Shown: positions 32,224-40,858 of the stretch, in pieces
Numbering within the stretch: the stretch's first letter is position 1
Layout of the letters: every line of letters begins with the position of its first letter
Origin: Acidimicrobiia bacterium
Lineage (GTDB): Bacteria; Actinomycetota; Acidimicrobiia; IMCC26256; PALSA-610
Length of the DNA: 64,000 bases
NCBI GenBank assembly: GCA_036271555.1
Contig: DATBAK010000001.1
Coordinates: forward strand, 81,175 to 145,174
Reading direction: 5' to 3'
Notes under the pieces: generated by a model
What the model was told of the DNA's origin: nothing
Databases searched by the model: none
The model's input: the letters and a program-made list of their open reading frames with translations, nothing else
Made by a program: the position numbers and the translations under genes

Positions 32224-33348
32224 ATGCCCGGCGGCGCCCCGCTGCGGCTGCACTGGTTCCTGCCGACCGGCGGCGACGCGCGCGACGTGCTGCCCGACGA
32301 CGACGATCCCTCGCGCCGGCCGCCCGACCTCGACTACCTCGCCCAGATCGCGGTCGCGTGCGATTCGCTCGGCTTCGACGGGATGCTCACGCCCTGCGGC
32401 ACCGGCTGCGAGGACGCGTGGCTCGCGACCGCGGCGCTCATCCCGCTCACGAAGCGGGTGAAGTTCCTCGTCGCGTTCCGGCCCGCGTTGCTCACGCCGA
32501 CGCTCGCCGCGCAGATGGCGTCGACGTACCAACGGTTGTCGGGCGGACGCCTGCTCGTGAACATCGTGACCGGCGCGGAGCCGGCCGAGCTGGCGCGCTT
32601 CGGCGTCTTCGCCGACAAGGAGACGCGCTACGCACGAACGGGCGAGTTCGTGGAGGTGATGCGGGGCGCGTGGAGCGGCGAGCCGTTCGACTACCAGGGC
32701 GAGCACTTCACGGTCGAGCAGGCCACGACGCGCGTGCCGCCCGATCCGATCCCGCGCATCTACTTCGGCGGCGCGTCCGACGCGGCCGAGCGCGTCGCCG
32801 CGCACCACGTCGACGTGTACCTCGCGTGGGGCGAGCCGCCCGACATGGTGTCGGAACGCGTCGCGCGCATGCGCGCGCTCGCTGCGGAAGCCGGTCGCAC
32901 GCTCGACTTCGGCATCCGGTTCCACGTCATCGCACGGCCGACCGCCGACGAGGCGTGGGCCGCGGCCGACGCGTTGCTCGCGCACATGGATCCGAACGCG
33001 ATCGCGGCGGCGCAGCGCGACTTCGCGGCGACGCAATCGGTCGGTCAGGCGCGCATGGCCGCGCTCCACGGAGGCGACGCCGACCGACTCGTCGTGTACC
33101 CGAACGTGTGGGCCGGCATCGGCTTGGTGCGCGGCGGCGTCGGTACCGCGCTCGTCGGCTCGTACGACGAAGTCGCGGATCGCATCGCGGAGTACCACGG
33201 CCTCGGCTTCGACGAGTTCATCCTCTCGGGCTATCCGCACCTCGAAGAGGCGTACTGGTTCGGTGAGGGCGTGATGCCGCGTCTGCGTGAGCGCGGCCTG
33301 CTCGCCGAGCGCGAGCGCGGCGCGGGCGCGGTCTTCTCGTTCCGATGA
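32224..33348 (+). CDS. SsuD-like FMNH2-dependent alkanesulfonate monooxygenase
   Basis: Luciferase-like TIM barrel of 374 residues, closest in pattern to SsuD, which releases sulfite from alkanesulfonates. Shows LRLHWFLPTGGDARD, LGFDGMLTPCGTGCEDAWL, KFLVAFRPALLTPTLAAQMA, GRLLVNIVTGAEPAELARFG and IPRIYFGGASDAAERVAA. Operon context with cysC supports sulfur acquisition. The partner FMN reductase SsuE and transporter are not in the window, so the substrate is inferred. Confidence 0.85.
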   Translation: MPGGAPLRLHWFLPTGGDARDVLPDDDDPSRRPPDLDYLAQIAVACDSLGFDGMLTPCGTGCEDAWLATAALIPLTKRVKFLVAFRPALLTPTLAAQMASTYQRLSGGRLLVNIVTGAEPAELARFGVFADKETRYARTGEFVEVMRGAWSGEPFDYQGEHFTVEQATTRVPPDPIPRIYFGGASDAAERVAAHHVDVYLAWGEPPDMVSERVARMRALAAEAGRTLDFGIRFHVIARPTADEAWAAADALLAHMDPNAIAAAQRDFAATQSVGQARMAALHGGDADRLVVYPNVWAGIGLVRGGVGTALVGSYDEVADRIAEYHGLGFDEFILSGYPHLEEAYWFGEGVMPRLRERGLLAERERGAGAVFSFR

Positions 33349-33352
33349 GCGC

Positions 33353-34060
33353 GTGACGGGTCGCGTGCGCGCCGGTCTGCTCGTCGTCGGCCACGTCGAC
33401 CCGCGCAGCACGCACATCGCGGGCGACTACACCGAGCTGTTCTCCGCGCTCCTCGCGCCGGTCGGCGTCGACGTCGTGCCGTACTTCGCCGATCGCGGCG
33501 AGCTCCCGGCATCGCTCACCGAGTGCGACGGCTGGTTGTGCTCGCCGAGCCGATCGTCGGTGTACGACGACGAGCCGTGGATCGCCGGCGTCGAGGATCT
33601 GCTGCGCGCGGTCGTCGCCGACGACGTTCCGTTCGTCGGGATCTGCTTCGGACATCAGCTGCTCGCGCAGGCCCTCGGCGGGCGCGTCGAGCGCGCCGAG
33701 GACGGGTGGGGCGTCGGCGTGCAGCCGTACGAGCTGATCGAGCCGTTGCCCGGCTCCGACGCGCGCGGCTCGTGCGCGCTCATCGCGAGCCACCAGGACC
33801 AGGTCGTCGCGGTGCCCGACGCCCTGCGCGTGATCGCCCGCTCCGACTACTGCCCGGTGGCGGGGCTCGCCGCGGGTGAGCGCGTCTGGACGGTGCAGGG
33901 GCATCCGGAGTTCGTGCCCGCGCTCGCCGACCATCTGCTCGGCCTGCGCGTCGAGCTCATCGGCGCGGAGCGGGTCGCGACCGCGCGCGCGTCGCTCGCG
34001 CGTCCGACCGATCGCGAGGCGGTCGCGCGCGCGATCGCGTCGACGTTCGGCGCGCGTTAG
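33353..34060 (+). CDS. Class I glutamine amidotransferase (GMP-synthase-like)
   Basis: 235 residues of the GATase1 fold. Nucleophile Cys in PFVGICFGHQLLAQALGG, catalytic His/Glu in VWTVQGHPEFVPALADH. N-terminal strand RAGLLVVGHVDPRSTHIAGD and the segment CDGWLCSPSRSSVYDDEPWI are typical of stand-alone GMP-synthase-like amidotransferases. Their partner is usually unknown; hydrolysis of a γ-glutamyl compound is possible. GTG at 33353, 4 bp after the SsuD-like stop, so likely the third gene of that operon. Convergent with purL. Confidence 0.85.
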   Translation: MTGRVRAGLLVVGHVDPRSTHIAGDYTELFSALLAPVGVDVVPYFADRGELPASLTECDGWLCSPSRSSVYDDEPWIAGVEDLLRAVVADDVPFVGICFGHQLLAQALGGRVERAEDGWGVGVQPYELIEPLPGSDARGSCALIASHQDQVVAVPDALRVIARSDYCPVAGLAAGERVWTVQGHPEFVPALADHLLGLRVELIGAERVATARASLARPTDREAVARAIASTFGAR

Positions 34061-34070
34061 CCCTTCGCCG

Positions 34071-36365
34071 TCAGCCGGCGATCCCGAGCGCGGCCGTGAG
34101 GCCGTTCGCCCAGGTGTGGTGCGCGTCGGCGAGCGCGGCGTCGAACGCGTCCGACACGCGGAGCCGGTCGCCGCCCGCGATCCCGATCTCGGCGGCGGGC
34201 ACGCCCGCGGTCGCGGCGCGCTCGAGCACCGCCGCGACGTCGGAAGTCGCGACGACGACGCGCGACGTGGATTCGGAGAAGCACTGCTCGGCCGGTGTGC
34301 ACGCGTCCGCTCCCGGCGCGCGCGCGAGGTCGACGTCGAACCCGAGCTGCGCGCCGAACGCCATCTCCGCGAGCGCGACCGCGAGCCCACCGTCGGCACA
34401 ATCGTGGATGCCCGAGGCGCGACCGTCGCGTACGAGCGCGGCCACGACGTCGTGGAGCGCACGCGCGCGGTCGAGGTCGGCGCGCGGCGGCAGGCCGTAC
34501 GCGTAGCCGTGCAGCACCGACGCCCACTCCGAGCCGCCGAGCTCCGCGTCGGTCGTGCCGAGCACGACCAAGTGATCACCCGCGTCGAACCGCGGCGTCG
34601 GTGGCCGACGCGCCAGGTCGTCGACGACACCGATCACCGCGACGACGGGCGTCGGGTCGATGTCGGTGCCGCGCGACTCGTTGTAGAAGCTCACGTTGCC
34701 GCCGACGACGGGGATGCCGAGCGCCTCGCACGCCTCGGCGATGCCTTCGACCGCCTCCGCGAACTGCCACATCACCTCGGGGTGCTCGGGGTTGCCGAAG
34801 TTGAGGCAGTTCACGAGCGCGCGCGGCACCGCGCCCGAGCACGCGACGTTGCGCGCCGCCTCGAGCACGACGAGCCGGCCGCCGGTGCGCGGATCGAGCC
34901 GGCAGAACCGGGCCTTGCCGTCGGTCGAGAGCGCGAGCCCCTTCGTCGTCTCCTTCACGCGCAGGACCGCGGCGTCGGCACCCGGCGCGACGACCGTGTT
35001 CAGGAAGAGCTGGTGGTCGTATTGGCTCCAGACCCAGCGCTTCTCGGCGATCGTCGGCGTCGCGAGCAACGCGAGCAGCTCGCTCGTGAGGTCGGTTCCG
35101 GGCGCGAACTTCTCGCGCAGCATCGGTGCGGGGTCGTCGGCCTGCCGTTCGGCAAGGTCGGACGGCACCGCGCGCGGCCGGTGGTACACAGGACCGTCGC
35201 CGAGGCTGCCGGCGGGCACGTCGGCCTCGGGCTCGCGATCCGACGACACGGAGATCGGCGCCTCGCCGATCGGCGGCGCCGGTTGCTCGCCGGGTACGCC
35301 CCACGCGTCGAACACGCCGTTGAAGACGCGGAAGCGCCCCGTGTCGTTCACGCGCCCGACGACCTCGGCGCGCACCTCCCAGCGGAGCGCGAGCTCGAGC
35401 ACCGCGTCGAGGTTCTCGGGCGTGACGATCGCGAGCATGCGCTCCTGGCTCTCGGAGATCAGCAGCTCCACGGTGCTCATCCCGGGCTCGCGCCGCGCGA
35501 CGCGCGCGGCGTCGAGATCCATGCCCATGCCCGCCTTCGCCGCGGTCTCCGACGCCGCGCACGAGATGCCCGCGGCGCCGAGGTCCTGCACACCGACCGC
35601 GAGGTTGCGATCGAGCAGCTCGAGGCACGCCTCGATCAACCGCTTCTCCTCGAACGGATCGCCGACCTGCACCGACGGTCGCTTCGCCTCGGAACCCGCT
35701 TCGAAACCCGCCGACGCGAGCACGCTCGCCCCGCCGATGCCGTCGCGTCCCGTCGACGAGCCGAGCAGCACCGCGAGGTTGTCGGCGCCTTCGGCGCGCG
35801 CGAGCACGAGCCGCTCGTGCGGCAGCACACCGAGACAGAGCACGTTCACGAGCGGGTTGTCGCGGTAGCAGTCGTCGAAGACGACCTCGCCGCCGATCGT
35901 CGGCACGCCCACCGCGTTCCCGTAGCCGCTGATCCCGGACACGACGCCTTCGAACAGGTAGCGCGTGCGCGCGTCGTCGAGCGAGCCGAACCGCAACGGA
36001 TCCATGAGCGCGATCGGGCGGGCGCCCATCGAGAAGATGTCGCGGATGATGCCGCCGACACCGGTCGCCGCGCCCTGGTACGGCTCGACGGCCGACGGGT
36101 GGTTGTGGCTCTCGATGCGGATCGCGATCGCGATCCCGTCGCCGATGTCGATGACACCCGCCCCCTCACCGGGGCCGACGAGCACCCACGGCGCCTCGGT
36201 CGGGAAGCGCGAGAGGTAGGGGCGCGACGACTTGTAGGAGCAGTGCTCCGACCACATCACCGAATACATCGCGAGCTCGAGGTCGGTCGGCTCGCGCCCG
36301 AGCTCGCCCACCACGGCCGCGAGCTCGTCGTCCGTCATCCCTAGCTGGCGGTGACGCGGCTCCAT
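34071..36365 (-). CDS. purL: Phosphoribosylformylglycinamidine synthase subunit PurL
   Basis: Large subunit of the multi-protein FGAM synthase (with PurQ and PurS): FGAR + Gln + ATP to FGAM. 764 residues, the short PurL form. Marks: MWSEHCSYKSSRPYLSRFPT, RIESHNHPSAVEPYQGAATG, VGVPTIGGEVVFDDCYRDNP, VGVQDLGAAGISCAASETA, NCLNFGNPEHPEVMWQF and ASGIHDCADGGLAVALAEM. ATG at 36365 is preceded by AAGGGA. It stands apart from purQ/purS, separated by a plus-strand gene and a methyltransferase. Confidence 0.97.
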   Translation of the reverse strand: MEPRHRQLGMTDDELAAVVGELGREPTDLELAMYSVMWSEHCSYKSSRPYLSRFPTEAPWVLVGPGEGAGVIDIGDGIAIAIRIESHNHPSAVEPYQGAATGVGGIIRDIFSMGARPIALMDPLRFGSLDDARTRYLFEGVVSGISGYGNAVGVPTIGGEVVFDDCYRDNPLVNVLCLGVLPHERLVLARAEGADNLAVLLGSSTGRDGIGGASVLASAGFEAGSEAKRPSVQVGDPFEEKRLIEACLELLDRNLAVGVQDLGAAGISCAASETAAKAGMGMDLDAARVARREPGMSTVELLISESQERMLAIVTPENLDAVLELALRWEVRAEVVGRVNDTGRFRVFNGVFDAWGVPGEQPAPPIGEAPISVSSDREPEADVPAGSLGDGPVYHRPRAVPSDLAERQADDPAPMLREKFAPGTDLTSELLALLATPTIAEKRWVWSQYDHQLFLNTVVAPGADAAVLRVKETTKGLALSTDGKARFCRLDPRTGGRLVVLEAARNVACSGAVPRALVNCLNFGNPEHPEVMWQFAEAVEGIAEACEALGIPVVGGNVSFYNESRGTDIDPTPVVAVIGVVDDLARRPPTPRFDAGDHLVVLGTTDAELGGSEWASVLHGYAYGLPPRADLDRARALHDVVAALVRDGRASGIHDCADGGLAVALAEMAFGAQLGFDVDLARAPGADACTPAEQCFSESTSRVVVATSDVAAVLERAATAGVPAAEIGIAGGDRLRVSDAFDAALADAHHTWANGLTAALGIAG

Positions 36366-36505
36366 CGACAGATCCCTTTCGCAACGGCGTTTCGAGACTA
36401 ACGAACCGCTTGGAACGACCGCGCGTCGCCGCTCGGGTCGAATACGGCGAATTGCATTGACTACTATCCTCCGAGCCGAATTCACCAGCGGATGAGGTTG
36501 ACCAC

Positions 36506-36925
36506 ATGCCCGTTAAAGCCAAGAAGACGCCCATGAGCGCGGCGCACAAGCAGGCGCTCGCCGAAGGGCGGGAGCAGAGTCGTGTCGTACGTGAATACCT
36601 CGATGCGCTCGAGGCCCACAAGCCGAAGCGGGGCCGCAAGCGCACCGCCGATAGCGTGAAGAAGAACCTTGCCGACGTGAACCAATCGCTGAAGTCGGCG
36701 ATCGGATCGGGTCGGCTCGAGCTGATCCAGCGCCGCCGTGACCTCGAGGTCGAGCTCGCGAGCATGCAGGCCGGCGGCACCGACGTCACTGCGCTCGAGA
36801 AAGCTTTCGTCAAGGTCGGCAAGAGCTATGCCAACCGAAAGGCGATCTCCTACGCCGCTTTTCGCGAGTTCGGTGTGCCTGCCGACACGCTGAAGCGGGC
36901 CGGCATCAGCCGCGCCGGCGCCTAG
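36506..36925 (+). CDS. Conserved-looking basic protein of unknown function
   Basis: 139 residues, Lys/Arg/Ala-rich, predicted mostly helical: KKTPMSAAHKQALAEGREQS, REYLDALEAHKPKRGRKR, then a coiled-coil-like LIQRRRDLEVELASMQAGG and a C-terminal segment AISYAAFREFGVPADTLKRA. The KPKRGRKRT stretch is AT-hook-like and suggests nucleic-acid binding. GAGG lies 8 nt before the ATG. Its stop overlaps the convergent methyltransferase by 4 bp. No family assignment. Confidence 0.7.
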   Translation: MPVKAKKTPMSAAHKQALAEGREQSRVVREYLDALEAHKPKRGRKRTADSVKKNLADVNQSLKSAIGSGRLELIQRRRDLEVELASMQAGGTDVTALEKAFVKVGKSYANRKAISYAAFREFGVPADTLKRAGISRAGA

Positions 36926-37707
36926 CCGCCGGCCGCCGCCACTCGCTCGAATACGAGCTGGCGGAGCCGCCACGAGATTGCATCCAGAGTCGGGTCGTCG
37001 ACCCGTCGCTGCAGCGCGTCGATCAGCTCGTCTCGCTCACGACGGGACACGACCGCGTCGGCGGACGCGTCCCACGCGCGGGCGTTGCGCCAGAACATCG
37101 CCGCCGCGGTGCCGGCGGTGATGCGCGGGACGACCGATCGGTCGAGCACGCGCCGGAAACCGGGCGGCGTCGGCGTGGCCGCGAGCGCAGCGCCCGCGTA
37201 CATGTCGGCCCCGGCCGCGGCGACGACGGCCGCCACGATCGCTTCGTAGCGCGCGAACAGGGGATCGTCGCTCACGATCTCGTCGGGCTCCTCGAGGGCG
37301 AGGCGACCGCCCGGACCGACTGCTCCGCACCAATGCGCCACGGTGCGCTCGATATCGGGCAGGTGCGACAGCAGCAAGCGCGCGTAGACGACGTCGAATC
37401 CGCGCCCACCGGCCGCGGGCAGCGGCTCGGTCGCGTCGGCGACGAGCACCCGCGCCGCGGGAACACGCGCACGCGTGTGCTCGGCGAACGTCGGTGAGCG
37501 TTCGACCGCGACGATCTCCGCGTCCGGGAAGGTCGCGGCGAGCAGCTCGGTGCTGTAGCCGGGCCCGGGTCCGAGGTCGAGCACGCGCGCCACGGTGCCC
37601 GTGATCGTCGAGAGCAGTGCGCGGCTCGTCGGCTCGAACGCGGCGGCCACGATCGCCATCCGCTCGGTCGCGATATCAGAGTCGCCGAAGGTGTACGACG
37701 AGCTCAA
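36922..37707 (-). CDS. SAM-dependent methyltransferase co-translated with purQ
   Basis: Class I methyltransferase of 261 residues. SAM motif I is RVLDLGPGPGYSTELLAATF, motif II is AEIVAVERSPTFAEHTRA, and motif III/IV lies around GFDVVYARLLLSHLPD and VGPGGRLALEEPDE. The C-terminal ~110 residues form a cap like those of small-molecule methyltransferases. The TTG start at 37707 overlaps the purQ stop as TTGA, so it is translated as the last gene of the purA-D-B-C-S-Q operon. Substrate unknown; a purine-pathway link is suggested only by position. Confidence 0.82.
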   Translation of the reverse strand: MSSSYTFGDSDIATERMAIVAAAFEPTSRALLSTITGTVARVLDLGPGPGYSTELLAATFPDAEIVAVERSPTFAEHTRARVPAARVLVADATEPLPAAGGRGFDVVYARLLLSHLPDIERTVAHWCGAVGPGGRLALEEPDEIVSDDPLFARYEAIVAAVVAAAGADMYAGAALAATPTPPGFRRVLDRSVVPRITAGTAAAMFWRNARAWDASADAVVSRRERDELIDALQRRVDDPTLDAISWRLRQLVFERVAAAGG

Positions 37708-38393
37708 GCCGCGGAGCGGTCGGCGCGTGCGCCCGCGGCGTGCAGCAGCGACTCGAGCAGCACGACGCCGTCGGCCGAGCCGAGCAGCGCGTCGCTCGCG
37801 CGCTCGGGGTGGGGCATGAGCCCGACGACGTTGCGACCTTCGTTGCACACACCCGCGATGTCGTCGAGGCTGCCGTTCGGGTTGTCGGCGTACCGCACCA
37901 CGACGCGATCCTCGGCCTGCAACTTCGCGAGCGTCTCCGCGTCGCAGACGTAGTTGCCCTCGAAGTGGTTGATCGGCACGCGCAGCCGTGCGCCGCGCGC
38001 GGCGCGGTTGGTGAGCGCGGTCGTGTCGGTCTCGACGCGCAGCTCGACGGTCTCGCAGAGGAACTTCATGCCCGCGTTCTTCTGCAGCGCGCCCGGCAGC
38101 ATGCCCGCTTCCGTGAGCACCTGGAAGCCGTTGCAGATCCCGACGACCGGTCCGCCGCTCGCGGCGAAGTCGCGCACCGCGTCCATCACCGGCGAGAAGC
38201 GCGCGATCGCGCCGGTGCGGAGGTAGTCGCCGTGTGCGAAGCCGCCGGGTACGACGATCGCGTCGGCGCCGCCGATCGTCTCGTCGCCGTGCCAGCAGAT
38301 CCGGGCCTCGCCGCCGAGGTGCTCGATCGCCCAGACGACGTCCTGCTCACAGTTCGTGCCGGGGAACAGCACCACCCCGACGGTGGCGCTCAC
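37704..38393 (-). CDS. purQ: FGAM synthase glutaminase subunit PurQ
   Basis: Supplies ammonia from glutamine to PurL. 229 residues: VGVVLFPGTNCEQDVVWAIE, IVVPGGFAHGDYLRTGAIA, nucleophile Cys in VVGICNGFQVLTEAGMLPGA and His/Glu in VVGLMPHPERASD. The GTG start overlaps the purS stop (GTGA) and its stop overlaps the methyltransferase start. Secure. Confidence 0.97.
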   Translation of the reverse strand: MSATVGVVLFPGTNCEQDVVWAIEHLGGEARICWHGDETIGGADAIVVPGGFAHGDYLRTGAIARFSPVMDAVRDFAASGGPVVGICNGFQVLTEAGMLPGALQKNAGMKFLCETVELRVETDTTALTNRAARGARLRVPINHFEGNYVCDAETLAKLQAEDRVVVRYADNPNGSLDDIAGVCNEGRNVVGLMPHPERASDALLGSADGVVLLESLLHAAGARADRSAA

Positions 38394-38653
38394 GCGCGCG
38401 TCAGCTCCTCGATCCGCAGCGAGTAGTCCTCGATCACCGGGTTCGTGAGGATGCGATGGCACATCTCGTCGACCTGCGCGGTCGCCGTCGCCACGTCGGG
38501 AGCGTCGACGACGAGACGGATGCTCTTGCCGATACGCACCTGTGACACGTTCGCCCAACCGAGCGCGGGGAGCGCCCGCTCGACGGTCGCGCCCGCCGGA
38601 TCGAGGATGCCCGGGCGGTGCGTCACCTCGACCTGGGCTTCGTAGCGCGGCAT
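38390..38653 (-). CDS. purS: FGAM synthase subunit PurS
   Basis: Small bridging subunit between PurL and PurQ. 87 residues: YEAQVEVTHRPGILDPAGAT, VERALPALGW, VSQVRIGKSIRLVVDA and CHRILTNPVIEDYSLRIEEL, all typical PurS. Overlaps purQ by 4 nt and follows purC by 10 bp. Confidence 0.96.
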   Translation of the reverse strand: MPRYEAQVEVTHRPGILDPAGATVERALPALGWANVSQVRIGKSIRLVVDAPDVATATAQVDEMCHRILTNPVIEDYSLRIEELTRA

Positions 38654-38663
38654 CGACGCGATC

Positions 38664-39545
38664 CTAGTTTTCGGGCCCGAACCATTCGTCGAAGCTTTGA
38701 CCGGTGATGGTCTCGTAGGCCTCGACGTAGCGGCCGCGCGTGCTGTCGATCACGTCCGTGGGCATGTGCGGCGGCGGGCTCACGCGATCCCAACCGACGT
38801 GGTCCATGTGATCGCGCACGAACTGCTTGTCGAACGATGGCGGCGAGCCGCCGGGCCGGTACCTCTCGGCCGGCCAGTAACGCGACGAGTCCGGTGTCAT
38901 CACCTCGTCGATGAGCAGGATCTCGCCGTCGAGCTCACCGAACTCGAACTTCGTGTCGGCGAGGATCACACCGCACGAGGCCGCGTGGTGCGCGCCGAAC
39001 TCGTAGAGGCGCAACGACAGCTCGCGTAGCTTCGCGTAACGGTCGGCGCCGACGAGCGCGATCGCTGCGTCGGGATCGAGCGAGAGGTCGTGACCAACGT
39101 CTGCCTTCGTCGTCGGCGTGAACAACGGCTCCGGCAGCTTCCCCGCCTCGTCGATGCCGGCCGGGACACTCTGCCCGCCGACCGTGCCGCGTTCGCAGTA
39201 CTCGCTCCACCCGTGCCCGAACACGTAGCCGCGCACGACACACTCGAGCCGGATCGGGCGCGTCGCGCGCACGAGCATCGCGCGGCCCTCGACGTCGCGC
39301 GCGACCTCGGGGAAGTCGGTCGGATCGGCGGATATCACGTGGTTCGGCACGAGATCGGCGGTGCGGTCGAACCACCACGACGACAGGCCGGTGAGCACGC
39401 GGCCCTTGTCGGGGATCTCGTCGGGCAGCACCACGTCGAACACCGACACGCGATCGCTCGCGACCATCAACAGACGGTCGTGCGCGACCTCGTAGAGCTC
39501 GCGCACCTTGCCGGTGTACACGTGCTTCAGGGCCGAATCGGTCAC
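38664..39545 (-). CDS. purC: SAICAR synthetase
   Basis: Ligates CAIR and aspartate to SAICAR. 293 residues, the longer actinobacterial type: HVYTGKVRELYEVAHDRLLM, SDRVSVFDVVLPDEIPDKGR, RLECVVRGYVFGHGWSEY, ILADTKFEFGELDGEILLID and EVMTPDSSRYWPAERY. GTG start at 39545 overlaps the purB stop by 4 nt. Confidence 0.97.
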   Translation of the reverse strand: MTDSALKHVYTGKVRELYEVAHDRLLMVASDRVSVFDVVLPDEIPDKGRVLTGLSSWWFDRTADLVPNHVISADPTDFPEVARDVEGRAMLVRATRPIRLECVVRGYVFGHGWSEYCERGTVGGQSVPAGIDEAGKLPEPLFTPTTKADVGHDLSLDPDAAIALVGADRYAKLRELSLRLYEFGAHHAASCGVILADTKFEFGELDGEILLIDEVMTPDSSRYWPAERYRPGGSPPSFDKQFVRDHMDHVGWDRVSPPPHMPTDVIDSTRGRYVEAYETITGQSFDEWFGPEN

Positions 39546-40858
39546 AGCGAGTCCTCGGGGGGGTCGGACGCGTCGAGGGCGTGGAAGAAGCGGCCGATGT
39601 TCGCGACCGCGTGGTCGAGGTCGAAGCAGGCGGCGAGCGCCTTGTCGTCGAGCGCAGCGTTCACCTCGGGATCGGCGACGAGCAGATCGTGGAACGCGCG
39701 CCGCTCCTCCCATGCCGTCATCGCGTTGCGTTGCACGATGCGGTACGCGGCGTCGCGGCTCATGCCGCTGCCGACGAGCGCGAGCAGCACGGGCTGGCTG
39801 AACACGAGACCGAACGACGCGTCGAGATTCTCGAGCATGCGCGCCGGGTGAACCTTCATCCCGCTGACGACATTCGTGAGTGTGGTCACGACGTAGTGCG
39901 CGAGCAGCATCGAGTCCGGGAGGATGATGCGCTCGACCGAAGAGTGCGAGATGTCGCGCTCGTGCCAGAGCGCGACGTCTTCGAGCGCGGCCTGGAGGTT
40001 CGAGCGCAGCACGCGCGCGAGCCCGCAGAGTTGCTCGCACTTGACGGGATTGCGCTTGTGCGGCATCGCGCTCGAGCCCTTCTGCCCGGCGCGGAACGGC
40101 TCCTCGACCTCGCCGACCTCCGTGCGCTGGAGGTGACGGATCTCGAGCGCGCACGACTCGACGGTCGCGCCGATCGACGCGCACGTGTACAGCAGCTCGG
40201 CGTGGCGGTCCCGCGCGATCACCTGCGTCGACGGCACGGGAGTGAGCCCGAGCGCCGCGCACACATGCGCTTCAACCGCAGGATCGACGTTCGAGTACGT
40301 GCCGACTGCACCGGACAGCTTGCCGACCGCGATGTTCTTCCGCGCGTGCCGGAGCCGTTCGCGATCGCGCCGGATCTGCAGGGCCCAGAGCACGAGCTTG
40401 GCGCCGAACGTCGTCGGCTCCGCGTGGATACCGTGCGTCCGGCCGACCATCGCCGTGTCGCGGAACTCGTGCGCCCGCGCGGTCACGATCTCGTCGAGCG
40501 CGTCGAGCGCGCCGAGGAGCAGGTCGCACGCCTTCGTGAGCTGGCTGCACAGCGCGGTGTCGATGACGTCCATCGACGTGAGCCCGTAGTGCACCCACGA
40601 TCCCGCGGGGAAGCCGACGCTCTCCTGTACGACGTCGACGAACGCGGCGACGTCGTGATCGGTGACCTTCTCGCGTTCGTTGATCGCGTCGACGGTGAAC
40701 GCGCCCCGTTCGCGGATCGCGCGCGCGTCGTCGCGCGGGACGACGCCGAGCTCGGCCCACGCCTCGCACGCGAGGATCTCGACCTCGAGCCACGAGCCGA
40801 ACTTCGCCTCGTCGCCGAACAACGCGGCCATCTCCGGCCGCGAGTAGCGCGGGATCAC
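39542..40858 (-). CDS. purB: Adenylosuccinate lyase
   Basis: Acts twice in purine synthesis, releasing fumarate from SAICAR and adenylosuccinate. 438 residues: YSRPEMAALFGDEAKFGSWL, HYGLTSMDVIDTALCSQL, VGRTHGIHAEPTTFGAKLVL and the fumarase/ASL signature GSSAMPHKRNPVKCEQLCGL. ATG at 40858; overlaps purD and purC by 4 nt each. Confidence 0.97.
   Translation of the reverse strand: MIPRYSRPEMAALFGDEAKFGSWLEVEILACEAWAELGVVPRDDARAIRERGAFTVDAINEREKVTDHDVAAFVDVVQESVGFPAGSWVHYGLTSMDVIDTALCSQLTKACDLLLGALDALDEIVTARAHEFRDTAMVGRTHGIHAEPTTFGAKLVLWALQIRRDRERLRHARKNIAVGKLSGAVGTYSNVDPAVEAHVCAALGLTPVPSTQVIARDRHAELLYTCASIGATVESCALEIRHLQRTEVGEVEEPFRAGQKGSSAMPHKRNPVKCEQLCGLARVLRSNLQAALEDVALWHERDISHSSVERIILPDSMLLAHYVVTTLTNVVSGMKVHPARMLENLDASFGLVFSQPVLLALVGSGMSRDAAYRIVQRNAMTAWEERRAFHDLLVADPEVNAALDDKALAACFDLDHAVANIGRFFHALDASDPPEDSL

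Noticed and set aside
36462..36467. TACTAT as a promoter for the 36506 gene
   Set aside because: No -35 at a suitable distance and the gap to the start is 38 bp; too weak to list.
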